A DNA stretch of 64,000 bases from Cytophagales bacterium (GTDB lineage: Bacteria; Bacteroidota; Bacteroidia; Cytophagales; Microscillaceae): NCBI GenBank assembly GCA_004293905.1, contig RDZE01000031.1:41430-105429 (forward strand). The letters are read 5' to 3'. The first letter of the stretch is position 1, and each line of letters starts with the position of its first letter. The notes beneath the pieces are model-generated. The model saw nothing but the letters and a program-made list of their open reading frames with translations, ran no database searches and had not been told where the DNA came from. A program made the translations under genes and the position numbers. This document shows, piece after piece, positions 17,828 through 26,906 of the stretch.

Positions 17828-18714
17828 GAACTCACCTTGTTTTGTGTTTCATTATTATTGCTTTGTTTTCGTTCGCCATGCCGCCATCGGTCGTGTGTCC
17901 AAAGCCAATTATCGGGGTATTGCCTGATTTGGTTTTCAACAATTTCAACAAATTTCTGAGTAGCTGTATGTTCTCTACCATCAGTAGTATAGGGAGGGTC
18001 TTCTAATTCATAGGCGACTGCTTCATAATAGCCTCTTTTTCGTCTTAGCAGTGTAGCATAAATAATAGGGAATTGCATTTTTTTCGCCAAACGCTCTCCT
18101 CCATTAAAAAAAGGAGTATCCTTATCAAAAAAAGTAGTCCAATAATTACTATCTGTTCCCCATGGTCGTTGGTCAGCTACTAAGGCTATGACACGAGGGT
18201 CATTTTTTCTGAGTATTGCCTCCCTGAGTATATTATTCATAGGAATGGGCACTGCTCCAAAACGACTACGGATAGTAGTCATAAAATGGTCTATCGGTTT
18301 GAATGAAATAGGTTTATAGACTGCATCTACTGTCCATTTAAGATGCACCGACCAACCCAGCAATAGCCATTCCCAATTATTGTTATGAGAAGTAAGCACA
18401 ATGACTGAAGTGCCTTTCTCAAGTCTATTATCCAAAACTTCTGGATTTTTGATAACAACCCTCCTTTGCATATCTTCACGGCTTATTGTAAGCGATTTGA
18501 TAGATTCGACTACTAACTCGCCCAAATTGATATAAAATCTTTTGGCAATTTTGTACCGTTCTGCCAAACTCTTTTCAGGAAAAGCCAAAGCTAAATTTTT
18601 TTCTACTACTTTGCGCCTATAACGAATGATATGGAAGATGATGAAAGCCATTACATCGCCCCAAAAATATAAAACTGGAAGAGGAATCCTTGAAAAAAGA
18701 CGAATGAAAAACAT
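17824..18714 (-). CDS. LpxL/HtrB-like lysophospholipid acyltransferase
   Basis: A 296-residue member of the lipid A biosynthesis acyltransferase family. An N-terminal membrane helix is followed by the catalytic HX4E motif in TSHNNNWEWLLLG near residue 108, ALVADQRPWG, and FFNGGERLAKKMQFPIIY. The C-terminal WLWTHDRWRH is a hallmark of the family. It would add a secondary acyl chain to lipid A, or an acyl group to an aminolipid as some Bacteroidota homologues do. A good -7 element lies 19 bp upstream of the ATG. Confidence 0.88.
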   Translation of the reverse strand: MFFIRLFSRIPLPVLYFWGDVMAFIIFHIIRYRRKVVEKNLALAFPEKSLAERYKIAKRFYINLGELVVESIKSLTISREDMQRRVVIKNPEVLDNRLEKGTSVIVLTSHNNNWEWLLLGWSVHLKWTVDAVYKPISFKPIDHFMTTIRSRFGAVPIPMNNILREAILRKNDPRVIALVADQRPWGTDSNYWTTFFDKDTPFFNGGERLAKKMQFPIIYATLLRRKRGYYEAVAYELEDPPYTTDGREHTATQKFVEIVENQIRQYPDNWLWTHDRWRHGERKQSNNNETQNKVSS

Positions 18715-18721
18715 TTTTTAC

Positions 18722-18740
18722 TATTTTTGTAGCAAAAATA
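18722..18740. promoter_or_regulatory. Divergent back-to-back -7 elements forming a perfect dyad
   Basis: TATTTTTG on the plus strand (18722-18729, toward nfu) and the same octamer on the minus strand (18733-18740, toward the LpxL-like gene) are separated by 3 bp. Each matches TAnnTTTG. The two polymerases could not bind at once. Confidence 0.6.
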
Positions 18741-18804
18741 ATAATTTTGACAGAGAAACCAAATACAAGGTTCTGATGTTTTAGAGTAAAAATAAATAAA
18801 AACC

Positions 18805-19401
18805 ATGATGAATCGTCCTAAAAGTGTACAAATATATACCGAATCGAATCCCAATCCACAGGCTTTAAAGTTTGTGTTGAACTACATAATTGTTCCTGAA
18901 GGGGTTACGCTTGACTTCCCCGATGCTGAAACCGCACAAGATTCGCCCTTAGCGGCTATGTTTTTCGAGCAATTTCCCTATATACAACGCGTGTTTATGA
19001 TGAATAACTTCCTCACCATCACTAAAAATGAAAGCGTAGAATGGGCAGAAGTTGCCATAGTGCTCAAAGAGGCATTGAAAAAATATGTAGAAAGTGAACA
19101 ACCTATCTTCTCGGCACGCTTACTTCACGACTACGAACAAGAATTTCAGGCAGCACAACACGAAGACAGCGAAGTTGTCAAAAAAATTAAAGGAGTGCTT
19201 GATGAATATATCCGCCCTGCTGTAGAAACAGACGGAGGTGCTATCAGTTTTCATTCTTTTGAAGAGGGCACAGTGAAAGTGTTGTTACAAGGTGCTTGTA
19301 GTGGTTGCCCTTCTTCTACTATTACACTCAAAGCAGGCATAGAAACATTGCTAAAACGTATGGTTCCCGAAGTAACAACAGTAGTAGCCGAAGGGGTATA
19401 G
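18805..19401 (+). CDS. NifU-family Fe-S cluster scaffold/carrier (Nfu type)
   Basis: A 198-residue protein with two domains. The N-terminal Nfu_N domain begins at YTESNPNPQALKFVLN and the C-terminal NifU-like domain carries the cluster-binding CSGCPSS within LLQGACSGCPSSTITLK near residue 165. It carries 4Fe-4S clusters to target proteins in the cytosol. No suf genes are adjacent. A -7 element lies about 75 bp upstream, leaving a fairly long leader. Both domains are complete. Confidence 0.93.
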   Translation: MMNRPKSVQIYTESNPNPQALKFVLNYIIVPEGVTLDFPDAETAQDSPLAAMFFEQFPYIQRVFMMNNFLTITKNESVEWAEVAIVLKEALKKYVESEQPIFSARLLHDYEQEFQAAQHEDSEVVKKIKGVLDEYIRPAVETDGGAISFHSFEEGTVKVLLQGACSGCPSSTITLKAGIETLLKRMVPEVTTVVAEGV

Positions 19402-19437
19402 TTATCAATTTCATTTCCCAAAACTCAAAAACTAAGC

Positions 19438-20367
19438 ATGACTTCTAATACACACCATTCTTTAAGTGATTCTAACACGCATTTTTCCTATTATTTTATA
19501 TTGGCGGGTTTCTTTATTGCAGGTTTATTCATTAGCCAATTTATTAGTATACTTGTGTTGTCTTTTTTTTATGAAGGTGATGTATCTAAAGTTATCTCTG
19601 TTTTAGAAGTTTTTAGCCCTAATACAGAAAGCCGCTACAGGCTCATGTTCATGCAAGGGATTAACTCCATAGGTGCTTTTATTATTAGTCCCTTGCTTTA
19701 TCTATATTTGGCAGAAAAAAAGTCATTTTCTTCTTTGTTAATTCGCTTTCAGGGCTACCCTGCTGCGTTGTTCATTACTTTTTTGGTTACGCTTGTGCTC
19801 ATGCCCTTCAATGCTTTAATGTTAGAGTGGAATCAAATTAAGATGCCTGATTTCCTTGCCGATTTCGAACAGAGTGCCATGGCACAAGAAAAATTATTAG
19901 AAAAAATAACTATTTTTATCACCACATTCGATAATTTCGGGCAGTTTCTCGTAGGTCTTTTAGTAATTGCTATCATACCTGCCATCGGCGAAGAGGTGCT
20001 ATTCAGAGGCATTATCCAAAAAAAATTGATGAATACTATCAACCCTCATGTCGCTATTTGGCTTACTGCTTTCTTTTTCAGTGCTGTGCATTTTCAGTTT
20101 TATGGTATATTGCCACGTATGATTTTGGGCGCGTTGTTTGGATACCTATTTTGGTTTTCGGGTAATCTTTGGTGGGCTATTCTTTCCCACTTTTTTAATA
20201 ATGCCACTACATTATTATTGGTTTATTTATACAGGCAAAAAATTACCCAATTCGATATAGAAGCCCAAACAAGTGTTCCGCTTATTTTTGCCCTTATTTC
20301 CTTAGTATTCACCCTGCTGCTTATGTGGCTTTTCAAAAGGCTTTTAGCCACTCCCAAAGCCCTATGA
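19438..20367 (+). CDS. CPBP family intramembrane glutamic protease
   Basis: A 309-residue multi-pass inner-membrane protein of the CAAX protease/bacteriocin-processing (Abi) family. The three catalytic motifs are in order: EEVLFRGII (EExxxR) near residue 183, FFFSAVHFQF (FxxxH) near residue 215 and SHFFNNATT (HxxxN) near residue 259. All key residues are present. Substrates in Bacteroidota are unknown. It follows nfu by 36 bp and its stop overlaps the cdsA ATG (ATGA), so it is probably co-transcribed with phospholipid synthesis. Confidence 0.92.
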   Translation: MTSNTHHSLSDSNTHFSYYFILAGFFIAGLFISQFISILVLSFFYEGDVSKVISVLEVFSPNTESRYRLMFMQGINSIGAFIISPLLYLYLAEKKSFSSLLIRFQGYPAALFITFLVTLVLMPFNALMLEWNQIKMPDFLADFEQSAMAQEKLLEKITIFITTFDNFGQFLVGLLVIAIIPAIGEEVLFRGIIQKKLMNTINPHVAIWLTAFFFSAVHFQFYGILPRMILGALFGYLFWFSGNLWWAILSHFFNNATTLLLVYLYRQKITQFDIEAQTSVPLIFALISLVFTLLLMWLFKRLLATPKAL

Positions 20368-21206
20368 CAACAGAACTACGTAATCGCCTTATTGCGGGCT
20401 TTTCAGGCTTCTTCTTAATGTTAATAGGAATTTTATGGAATGAATGGAGTCTTTGGTTTGTGTTCTCGGTCATTGGCTTAATGGCACTACACGAATTTTT
20501 TCAATTTGCCGAAAAATTAGAAGCCAAACCATTGCGCCTATACGCAATGTTTCTATCAGTATTGATTTGGGTTTTGGCTGTGCTTACGGCTTCGGGCAAA
20601 GCACCCGATTTTATTTGGTTTTTGGTTTATCCTGCTGTAGCACTTGTATTTTTAATCAAAATTTATGACAAAACCACTACCAATGCCTTCCGCGATATTG
20701 CCTATACTTTTTTGGCACTCCTACAAGTTACACTCCCTATTGCTTTTATTTTCCCTTTGGTATATTTCTCAAAAGCGCACTACGATTATCTCAATATTTT
20801 CGTACTCCTTTTTTTCCTTTGGATTCATGACATAGCCGCTTATTTTGGTGGCAAATACTTAGGCAAAACGCCTCTTTTTCAGCGTATATCGCCTAAAAAA
20901 ACTTGGGAGGGTAGTTTTTTTGGTGCATTAGCTACTATCATCATGTTATTTATTCTGCACAATGCCTTTGGCGAGGAAAAAATGCCTATTTATTTTTGGG
21001 CAGGTGCAGCTTGCATTGTCATCGTTATAAGCACTTATGGAGATTTGTTAATGTCTTTGTATAAAAGAAACATAGACATCAAAGATTCAGGCAGTAGTAT
21101 ACCCGGTCATGGTGGTTTTTTAGACCGTTTCGATGGTTTCTTGCTCATTATTCCTTTTATCTACACCTATTTTTGGCTTGTTCGGGCACTTATGTTTTTT
21201 TTCTAA
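20364..21206 (+). CDS. cdsA: Phosphatidate cytidylyltransferase
   Basis: CdsA makes CDP-diacylglycerol from phosphatidic acid and CTP at the inner membrane. The 280-residue protein has about eight hydrophobic segments. It carries the C-terminal CDP-DAG synthase signature spanning YKRNIDIKDSGSSIPGHGG and the following LDRFDGF. I use the ATG at 20364, which overlaps the CPBP stop, rather than the in-frame ATG at 20325. The later start gives MTTELRNRLIAGF, the usual CdsA opening. Together with the PlsC-like gene at 13295 it covers two steps of phospholipid synthesis. Confidence 0.94.
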   Translation: MTTELRNRLIAGFSGFFLMLIGILWNEWSLWFVFSVIGLMALHEFFQFAEKLEAKPLRLYAMFLSVLIWVLAVLTASGKAPDFIWFLVYPAVALVFLIKIYDKTTTNAFRDIAYTFLALLQVTLPIAFIFPLVYFSKAHYDYLNIFVLLFFLWIHDIAAYFGGKYLGKTPLFQRISPKKTWEGSFFGALATIIMLFILHNAFGEEKMPIYFWAGAACIVIVISTYGDLLMSLYKRNIDIKDSGSSIPGHGGFLDRFDGFLLIIPFIYTYFWLVRALMFFF

Positions 21207-21283
21207 ATACCTGATTAAACCTTTTGGATTAGTAAGCGTCTAATAAATTATAAAGTATTTATTTATTAAAACACAAAACAAAC

Positions 21284-21751
21284 ATGAGAAAAGTAACTCT
21301 TCTAACATTATTATTATTCCTTAGCACCTCTGCTCAATTTATATTGGCACAAGGCAAAGAAAAAAAAGGCATCACCCCTGAAGAATTTGCACAAAAACGC
21401 ACTGATGAAATGAACACAGCAGTAGGCTTACAAGCAGACCAACGCGATAAGATTTATGCTGCTAACTTACAATTTGGCAAAGACAGACAAGCACTTATGC
21501 AAGAAATAAAAGCCAAATACCCTACCAAAGAAGCGCGCCAAGCCAACAAAGAAGCCATCAAGACGGAGTTCAAAGGCAAACGCCAAGCATCATTAGATGC
21601 CTATAAAAAAGTAGTGAATGAAACACTCAATGAAGAGCAAAAACAAAAGTGGAAAGCATACAAACAAGCAAAAAAACAAGCAAAAGGTAAAGGTAAAACT
21701 GACGAAGGTGATGACGAAGGTGGATTATTGGGTGATGATGATGACGAATAA
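21284..21751 (+). CDS. Small exported Spy/CpxP-like protein
   Basis: A 155-residue protein with a signal peptide (MRKVTLLTLLLFLSTSAQFILAQ). The mature part is helical and highly charged: KGITPEEFAQKRTDEMNTAVGL, then DQRDKIYAANLQFG and ETLNEEQKQKWKAYKQAKKQ. This matches the repeated LTxxQ-like helices of the periplasmic Spy/CpxP group, which bind misfolded proteins or metals. It ends in a Lys-rich then Asp/Glu/Gly-rich tail (DEGDDEGGLLGDDDDE). The assignment rests on pattern only. Confidence 0.65.
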   Translation: MRKVTLLTLLLFLSTSAQFILAQGKEKKGITPEEFAQKRTDEMNTAVGLQADQRDKIYAANLQFGKDRQALMQEIKAKYPTKEARQANKEAIKTEFKGKRQASLDAYKKVVNETLNEEQKQKWKAYKQAKKQAKGKGKTDEGDDEGGLLGDDDDE

Positions 21752-21756
21752 TGAAT

Positions 21757-21780
21757 AATAGAAGAAACTTCTATTTATAT
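21757..21780 (+). terminator. Weak hairpin after the Spy-like gene
   Basis: An 8-bp stem (AATAGAAG with CTTCTATT, 3-nt loop) begins 5 bp after the stop and is followed by a short T-rich stretch. The stem is AT-rich, so termination would be weak. Confidence 0.4.
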
Positions 21781-21833
21781 TTCTAAATAATTTTTTAATA
21801 TTGCATCTTACCACTATACAATCACTTATCAAT

Positions 21834-22232
21834 ATGGGTAATATGCAATATTTTATTTTTCAACTTCTTATCCCAAGTTTTTGGGCAATCCTTTTTTTAC
21901 AATCAGGTTTAGATAAAGTCATAGATTGGAAAGGCAATTTGGACTGGCTCAAAGGTCATTTTAGTAAAACGCCTCTTAAAAATCTTGTTCCTATGATGCT
22001 TTTGGGCATTACGTTCATGGAAGTGTCTTCTGGTGTTATCTCATTGGCAGGAATCATAGAAATGTTGGCATACAATACTAAGCATTTTGCAGCTATAGGA
22101 GCTATTTTATCTGCGCTAAGTTTATTGATGCTTTTCTTTGGGCAGCGCATTGCCAAAGATTATGCTGGGGCAGCTACTTTGGTGCCTTATTTTATGTTAG
22201 CTTTATGGAGTATTGCTTGGCTAAGAGCATAA
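21834..22232 (+). CDS. DoxX-like small membrane protein
   Basis: A 132-residue protein with four predicted membrane helices. ILFLQSGLDKVIDWKGNLDWL shortly after the first helix is the classic DoxX-like motif. ITFMEVSSGVISLAGI and the C-terminal LVPYFMLALWSIAWL follow. I choose the ATG at 21834; a TTG at 21801 would add 11 residues with no clear value. DoxX-like proteins are linked to membrane redox or quinone chemistry, but this one has no informative neighbour. Its last 12 bp overlap the convergent DUF4920 gene. Confidence 0.7.
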   Translation: MGNMQYFIFQLLIPSFWAILFLQSGLDKVIDWKGNLDWLKGHFSKTPLKNLVPMMLLGITFMEVSSGVISLAGIIEMLAYNTKHFAAIGAILSALSLLMLFFGQRIAKDYAGAATLVPYFMLALWSIAWLRA

Positions 22233-22724
22233 AAAAAGAGATGTGCTTAAAAAAGCCGTTGAGTTTTCTATCCAAACACCATCAGCAATAAAAGTATATT
22301 TGGTTTCTGATTGTGTTATTTTTTCTATCTCTTCTTTAGATTTGCCCGCATCTTCAGCCAAATGTCTTAGTTTCTCTACACTCACTACTTCCATTTTAGC
22401 TACTCCGTGTATGATTGTTTTTTTGCCATCATCATCTAAAGGCACAAAAAAGCCATAATCTTTGAATTTAACCATTAGCTCTTGGTTATTACCCATTTGA
22501 ATAGTCATCCAACAACCTTTTTTCTTGCATGTTTTGATGATAGTACCTTGCAAAGTAAGGTCATTTACTTCGGTTTGGCTGGCTAACATAGCAGGTAATT
22601 GACTCACCTCTATCACGTTTTTAGGCTCGAAAGAAGTGCCGAAGTTGGTCATGTTTGTATTTTGTCCTTGTGCCCATTGAAATGCACTGAACAGTACTAA
22701 AAATAAAAAGAACGTTTTTTTCAT
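22221..22724 (-). CDS. DUF4920 family exported protein
   Basis: A 167-residue protein with a signal peptide (MKKTFFLFLVLFSAFQWAQG). The core has LQGTIIKTCKKKGCWMTIQM, in which the Cys pair plus GCWM is the hallmark of DUF4920, and then MVKFKDYGFFVPLD. The fold is probably an OB-like barrel, and the two conserved Cys may bind metal. The C-terminal FIADGVWIE closes the domain, and the last residues overlap the convergent DoxX-like gene. Function is not established. Confidence 0.85.
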   Translation of the reverse strand: MKKTFFLFLVLFSAFQWAQGQNTNMTNFGTSFEPKNVIEVSQLPAMLASQTEVNDLTLQGTIIKTCKKKGCWMTIQMGNNQELMVKFKDYGFFVPLDDDGKKTIIHGVAKMEVVSVEKLRHLAEDAGKSKEEIEKITQSETKYTFIADGVWIENSTAFLSTSLFLCS

Positions 22725-22743
22725 ATAATTTCAAACTTTTTTA

Positions 22744-22764
22744 CAAAAATACCTATTAGTTTTG
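22744..22764. promoter_or_regulatory. Divergent -7 elements between DUF4920 gene and hutH
   Basis: Minus-strand TATTTTTG (22744-22751) faces the DUF4920 gene and plus-strand TAGTTTTG (22757-22764) faces hutH. Both match TAnnTTTG and are 5 bp apart. Confidence 0.55.
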
Positions 22765-22805
22765 TTCTCTCAAAATTATAAAACAATTTTTAATACGAAT
22801 ATTTT

Positions 22806-24518
22806 ATGCAAAAGATTGTATTAGACGGAAAAAATTTGACCATAGAACAAGTCTCTGCAGTAGCTTTTTCTTTTGCTCCTATAAGCATTGCCCCTACTGC
22901 CTTAGAAGCAGTGGAAAAAAGTTTTCAGTTCATTCAAACTAAAGTAGCCGAAAATGCTATTATTTATGGTGTAACTACTGGTTTTGGCTCTAATGTCGAT
23001 AAGTTCATTAGCCAAGAAACAGCATTGGCTTTGCAAGTCAATCTCATTCGCTCGCATGCCACAGGAGTAGGCGCGCCTTTTGATACTGCCATCGTGCGTG
23101 CCATTATGCTCATTCGCCTCAATACACTCCTACAGGGTTTATCGGGTGTGCAGACTGCGACAATACGTTTGTTAGAGCATTTTCTTAACCTACAAATTCA
23201 CCCTGTTATTCCTTCACAAGGCTCAGTAGGTGCAAGTGGTGATTTATGCCCTTTGGCGCACATGGCTTTGGCTCTCATTGGCGAAGGCGATGCCGAACAC
23301 AAAGGCAGGGTAGCCCCAAGCAGTGAGTGGTTGCAAAAACACGCTTTACAAGCCTTACAACCTTTACACAAAGAAGGATTGGCTTTGCTCAATGGTACTA
23401 CCGTTATGAATGCCATAGCCGCACTTGCTTGTTTTAGGGCAGAAAAACTTTTTAAACTCGCCACAATGCAAACCGCAATGGCAGCAGAAGCCCTTTGCGC
23501 AAGAAAACAAGCCTTTGATAAAAAAATACACGAAGTAAGAAGACACGAAGGGCAACTCACAGTGGCTCATCTGATTCAGGACTATACAGAGGGTTCTCAT
23601 TTCTTGGGCATTGCGCCGTTGCAAATTTGGCAGAGTGCCTCTTCTCTATTCTCTCACTTTTCGCCCGAAGAGAAAGAAGACATTACACATCATTTATCAA
23701 AATCACTGAAAATCGCTGAAAATTTGATAGATAGCACTCCCAATGAACTGAGTACTGCTGAGTACTTACGAAAACGTACTTGCTTACGATTTATCAACAA
23801 AAAACTGATTCCACAAGATGCTTACTCTATCCGATGCGCGCCGCAAGTGATTGGGGCAAGTTGGCAAGCATTAATACATATCAAACAAATCATTAGCCAA
23901 GAGTTGAATGCAGTAGTCGATAACCCCATTATTTTTATAGAAGAAGATGAAATCTTATCAGGGGGTAATTTTCATGGACAGCCCTTGGCACTTGCCGCTG
24001 ACTACCTCAAAATAGCCCTTGCCGAAGTAGGCAACCTTTTAGAACGCCAAACCAATAAACTATTAGACCCCGCCACCAATGACTACCTACCTGCTATGTT
24101 GATAGAAAATGCAGGTTTACACTCTGGTTTGATGATTCCGCAATATGCCGCCGCTGCCTTAGTTTCTGAGAACAAAGTACTTGCTCACCCTGCTTCTGTA
24201 GATTCTATTCCTACTTGTGCTAATCAAGAAGACCACGTAAGTATGGGTACGATTGCCTGTAGGCAAGCCTATGAGATACTGCACAATGTCGAGAAAATTG
24301 TTGCCATCGCCCTAATGACAAGCACACAAGCAATGGACATTCGGCAGAAACAATTAACGGATTGGGGCTTTACGTTTTTAGAATGGGGAAAAAAGACAAG
24401 TGCTATGCGCCAAACAATTCGTCAATTGGTGTCTTTTTTAGAAGAAGATCGTTTTTTGAAAAAAGATATAGACCAACTACTCAATCATTGGCAATCATTG
24501 GTAGAAGGGTGTGAATAA
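22806..24518 (+). CDS. hutH: Aromatic amino acid lyase, histidine ammonia-lyase type
   Basis: A 570-residue MIO-dependent lyase. The Ala-Ser-Gly triad that cyclises to MIO is at 143-145 in GSVGASGDLCPLAHMAL. The catalytic Tyr is in IIYGVTTGFG near residue 54, and DAYSIRCAPQVIGAS and QEDHVSMG are also conserved. The SH in IRSHATGVG fits histidine lyases but is shared with tyrosine lyases. It is about 60 residues longer than typical HutH, with extra sequence around residues 255-330. No other hut gene is nearby, so histidine breakdown is likely but a tyrosine lyase for pigment synthesis is possible. Confidence 0.85.
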   Translation: MQKIVLDGKNLTIEQVSAVAFSFAPISIAPTALEAVEKSFQFIQTKVAENAIIYGVTTGFGSNVDKFISQETALALQVNLIRSHATGVGAPFDTAIVRAIMLIRLNTLLQGLSGVQTATIRLLEHFLNLQIHPVIPSQGSVGASGDLCPLAHMALALIGEGDAEHKGRVAPSSEWLQKHALQALQPLHKEGLALLNGTTVMNAIAALACFRAEKLFKLATMQTAMAAEALCARKQAFDKKIHEVRRHEGQLTVAHLIQDYTEGSHFLGIAPLQIWQSASSLFSHFSPEEKEDITHHLSKSLKIAENLIDSTPNELSTAEYLRKRTCLRFINKKLIPQDAYSIRCAPQVIGASWQALIHIKQIISQELNAVVDNPIIFIEEDEILSGGNFHGQPLALAADYLKIALAEVGNLLERQTNKLLDPATNDYLPAMLIENAGLHSGLMIPQYAAAALVSENKVLAHPASVDSIPTCANQEDHVSMGTIACRQAYEILHNVEKIVAIALMTSTQAMDIRQKQLTDWGFTFLEWGKKTSAMRQTIRQLVSFLEEDRFLKKDIDQLLNHWQSLVEGCE

Positions 24519-24548
24519 AAAAAAGGGCTTTTCGAAAAGCCCTTTTTG
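24519..24548. terminator. Strong bidirectional terminator after hutH
   Basis: A perfect palindrome with 14-nt arms (24520-24533 and 24534-24547) centred on TTCGAA, with GGGC/GCCC cores and A/T runs on both sides. It starts 1 bp after the hutH stop and also faces the actC 3' end. Confidence 0.85.
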
Positions 24549-24590
24549 GTATATAATCAATAAAATATGTTTGTTTTCATCAAAAGAAAA

Positions 24591-26042
24591 TTAGTGTGCG
24601 GCGGTGGCGGCTTCTTTTTCAGCCTCTACTAAGCCCGCTTCTTGTATTTCTTCGTTAGAAGAAGCCAATACTGCTTTTACCTCTGCCATATTGACTACGG
24701 GTAAGAATTTGGCGAACAAGAAAAACGCTGTAAAGAATAAACCAAAAGAGAAGATGTAATCACCCACATCTACATAAGTAGGCCAGAACATAGACCAACT
24801 TGAAGGCAAAAAGTCGCGGTGTAAAGAGGTTACAATGATTACGAAACGCTCAAACCACATACCTATGTTTACTACTATAGAGAGTGCGAATGTTACATAG
24901 ATATTGCGACGCATTGCACGGAACCAGAAGAACTGAGGAGAAATTACGTTACAAGTCATCATTGACCAATATGCCCACCAATAAGGACCGAACATACGGT
25001 TTAGGAATGCATAACTTTCGTATTCTACGCCTGAATACCAAGCGATGAAAAACTCTGTAAGATAAGCAATCCCCACTATAGAGCCTGTCAATAGAATTAC
25101 TTTATTCATAGACTCTATGTGTGCAAGTGTAATATAGTGTTGTAATTTGAATACGTGTCTTGTGATGAGCATAAGTGTAAGCACCATTGCAAAACCAGAG
25201 AAGATAGCACCCGCTACGAAGTAAGGAGGGAAGATAGTAGTGTGCCAGCCCGGAATTACGGAGGTAGCAAAGTCAAAACTTACTATGGTATGCACTGAAA
25301 GTACAAGAGGTGTAGAAAGACCTGCTAATACTAAAGCAACCATTTCGTAACGTGCCCAAGTTTTTGCTGAACCGTCCCAGCCAAAACTCAAGCAACCATA
25401 AATGAATGCAGGTATGGCGCGACCATCACGAATAGCGCGCTCGCGGATAGTAGCTAAATCGGGGATAAGCCCAATGTACCAGAAAACTACCGAAACACTA
25501 AGATAAGTACTGATGGCGAATACGTCCCAAACGAGAGGAGAGTTAAAATTTACCCATAAAGAACCATAAGTATTGGGTAGTGGCAGTGCCCAATGTGCGA
25601 GCCAAGGTCTGCCCATGTGCATAAGGATAAAAGACCCTGCACAAATAACGGCAAAGATGGTCATCGCTTCGGCAGCTCTATTGATAGAAGTACGCCATTT
25701 TTGACGGAAAAGAAGTAAGATGGCAGAAATCAATGTTCCAGCGTGCCCGATACCTACCCACCATACGAAGTTGGTAATATCCCAAGCCCAACCGATTGTT
25801 TTATTGAGTCCCCATTCACCTATTCCGAACCACCAAGTACGATAAAGGGTGTAACTTCCCCAAGCAAATGCAACCAAAGAAATAAGCATAGCAAGCAACC
25901 AACGCATATTGGGTGCAGCTTCTACTTGTCGGCAGATGTCATTGGTAACATCGGCGAGTGTGGTGGTGCGTAGTTTGCCCGGATTGTTTTCGTCAGGTTT
26001 GCGAAGCACTAACGGCTCTCTGACGGGTGATGTAACTTGCAT
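24591..26042 (-). CDS. actC: Alternative Complex III subunit C, NrfD/PsrC-like quinone-binding protein
   Basis: A 483-residue membrane protein with about ten helices. The order of motifs ([63 protein letters not shown]) matches ActC of Alternative Complex III, which oxidises menaquinol and passes electrons toward cytochrome oxidase. The N-terminal [16 protein letters not shown] is also typical. ActC is normally encoded within actABCDEF. Here the neighbours are hutH and a SiaB-like gene, so it is either displaced or a second copy. Assignment to the NrfD family is firm; ActC rather than another NrfD protein is likely. Confidence 0.88.
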   Translation of the reverse strand: MQVTSPVREPLVLRKPDENNPGKLRTTTLADVTNDICRQVEAAPNMRWLLAMLISLVAFAWGSYTLYRTWWFGIGEWGLNKTIGWAWDITNFVWWVGIGHAGTLISAILLLFRQKWRTSINRAAEAMTIFAVICAGSFILMHMGRPWLAHWALPLPNTYGSLWVNFNSPLVWDVFAISTYLSVSVVFWYIGLIPDLATIRERAIRDGRAIPAFIYGCLSFGWDGSAKTWARYEMVALVLAGLSTPLVLSVHTIVSFDFATSVIPGWHTTIFPPYFVAGAIFSGFAMVLTLMLITRHVFKLQHYITLAHIESMNKVILLTGSIVGIAYLTEFFIAWYSGVEYESYAFLNRMFGPYWWAYWSMMTCNVISPQFFWFRAMRRNIYVTFALSIVVNIGMWFERFVIIVTSLHRDFLPSSWSMFWPTYVDVGDYIFSFGLFFTAFFLFAKFLPVVNMAEVKAVLASSNEEIQEAGLVEAEKEAATAAH

Positions 26043-26159
26043 ATTTTATATATATTGTTTTTTACTGATTACAAATCAATGATTTTAACTACAAAAATGT
26101 TTTCTCTTTTGTAAAAAAGCAAATAAATGGTTGTTTTTTTTTCGCAATTTAGAATAATT

Positions 26160-26789
26160 TTATTCTTCTTCGGGGGGTAAATCGGATTGCTCTTGATTGT
26201 TAAGCTCTGCTTTTATTTTTTGTTGTAGTTTTTTTCCATTGATTTCTACTTTGAGTATAAAGAAGTAGTAGTTATCATCATAGGGAATAAAGTGATAGTC
26301 TAAACGTTCGTTTGTTTTGCGGGCTATGTCTATCAAACCTAATCCTGCCCCACCTTTGTCAGAGAGGCTTCCTTCTTTGATTTGCTTTTTATACATTTCT
26401 TTTAACTCCTCATTAGTAGCTAAATTGACTTTAACTAATGCGCCATTGAGTGATTCTTTTTTGTCTATGTGTATCTTGTTAGAAGTAATAATATAGTAAC
26501 TATCTTCTTTTCTGCCAATCATAAACAGTCCGCGCCCTACTTCGTTGAGATTTGCTAACTCGTCAGAGTGCTTACTCATGTTTTGTAGTGTTTCTACCAT
26601 TACATGGTAGACTTTTCGCTTAATCTTGGTTTGTTCATTGTTTTTATCCATGTCTTCTTCAGCCATAGAGGTAAACATGCGAGTGATTTCTTGATTGAAC
26701 TCACCTAAATAAACCAAGGAGATTCCGTTGTTGAGCAATTCGTCATATACTGTCAGTACAGACTTAATAAAGCTAACATTAAGTTTCAT
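26160..26789 (-). CDS. SiaB-family protein kinase (DUF6272)
   Basis: A 209-residue histidine-kinase-like ATPase without a sensor domain. The Bergerat-fold motifs are VMVETLQNMSKHS (N-box region) near residue 68 and GGAGLGLIDIARKT (glycine lid) near residue 145. The closest known group is SiaB, the kinase that phosphorylates SiaC in the Pseudomonas SiaABCD partner switch. The C-terminal 30 residues are charged and probably disordered. It is a paralogue of the gene at 34004 but has no SiaC gene next to it; it is divergent from the SPOR lipoprotein gene. Confidence 0.85.
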   Translation of the reverse strand: MKLNVSFIKSVLTVYDELLNNGISLVYLGEFNQEITRMFTSMAEEDMDKNNEQTKIKRKVYHVMVETLQNMSKHSDELANLNEVGRGLFMIGRKEDSYYIITSNKIHIDKKESLNGALVKVNLATNEELKEMYKKQIKEGSLSDKGGAGLGLIDIARKTNERLDYHFIPYDDNYYFFILKVEINGKKLQQKIKAELNNQEQSDLPPEEE

Positions 26790-26906
26790 TTTATTACTTA
26801 TTGTTATAGATTATCATTTTATGGGTAAAGGTAGCAATTTTTTTTCCAATATTTTCAATTCGTAGATATTTTCTCTAAATTGCCGTCGTTTTTGATTTTA
26901 GCACTT

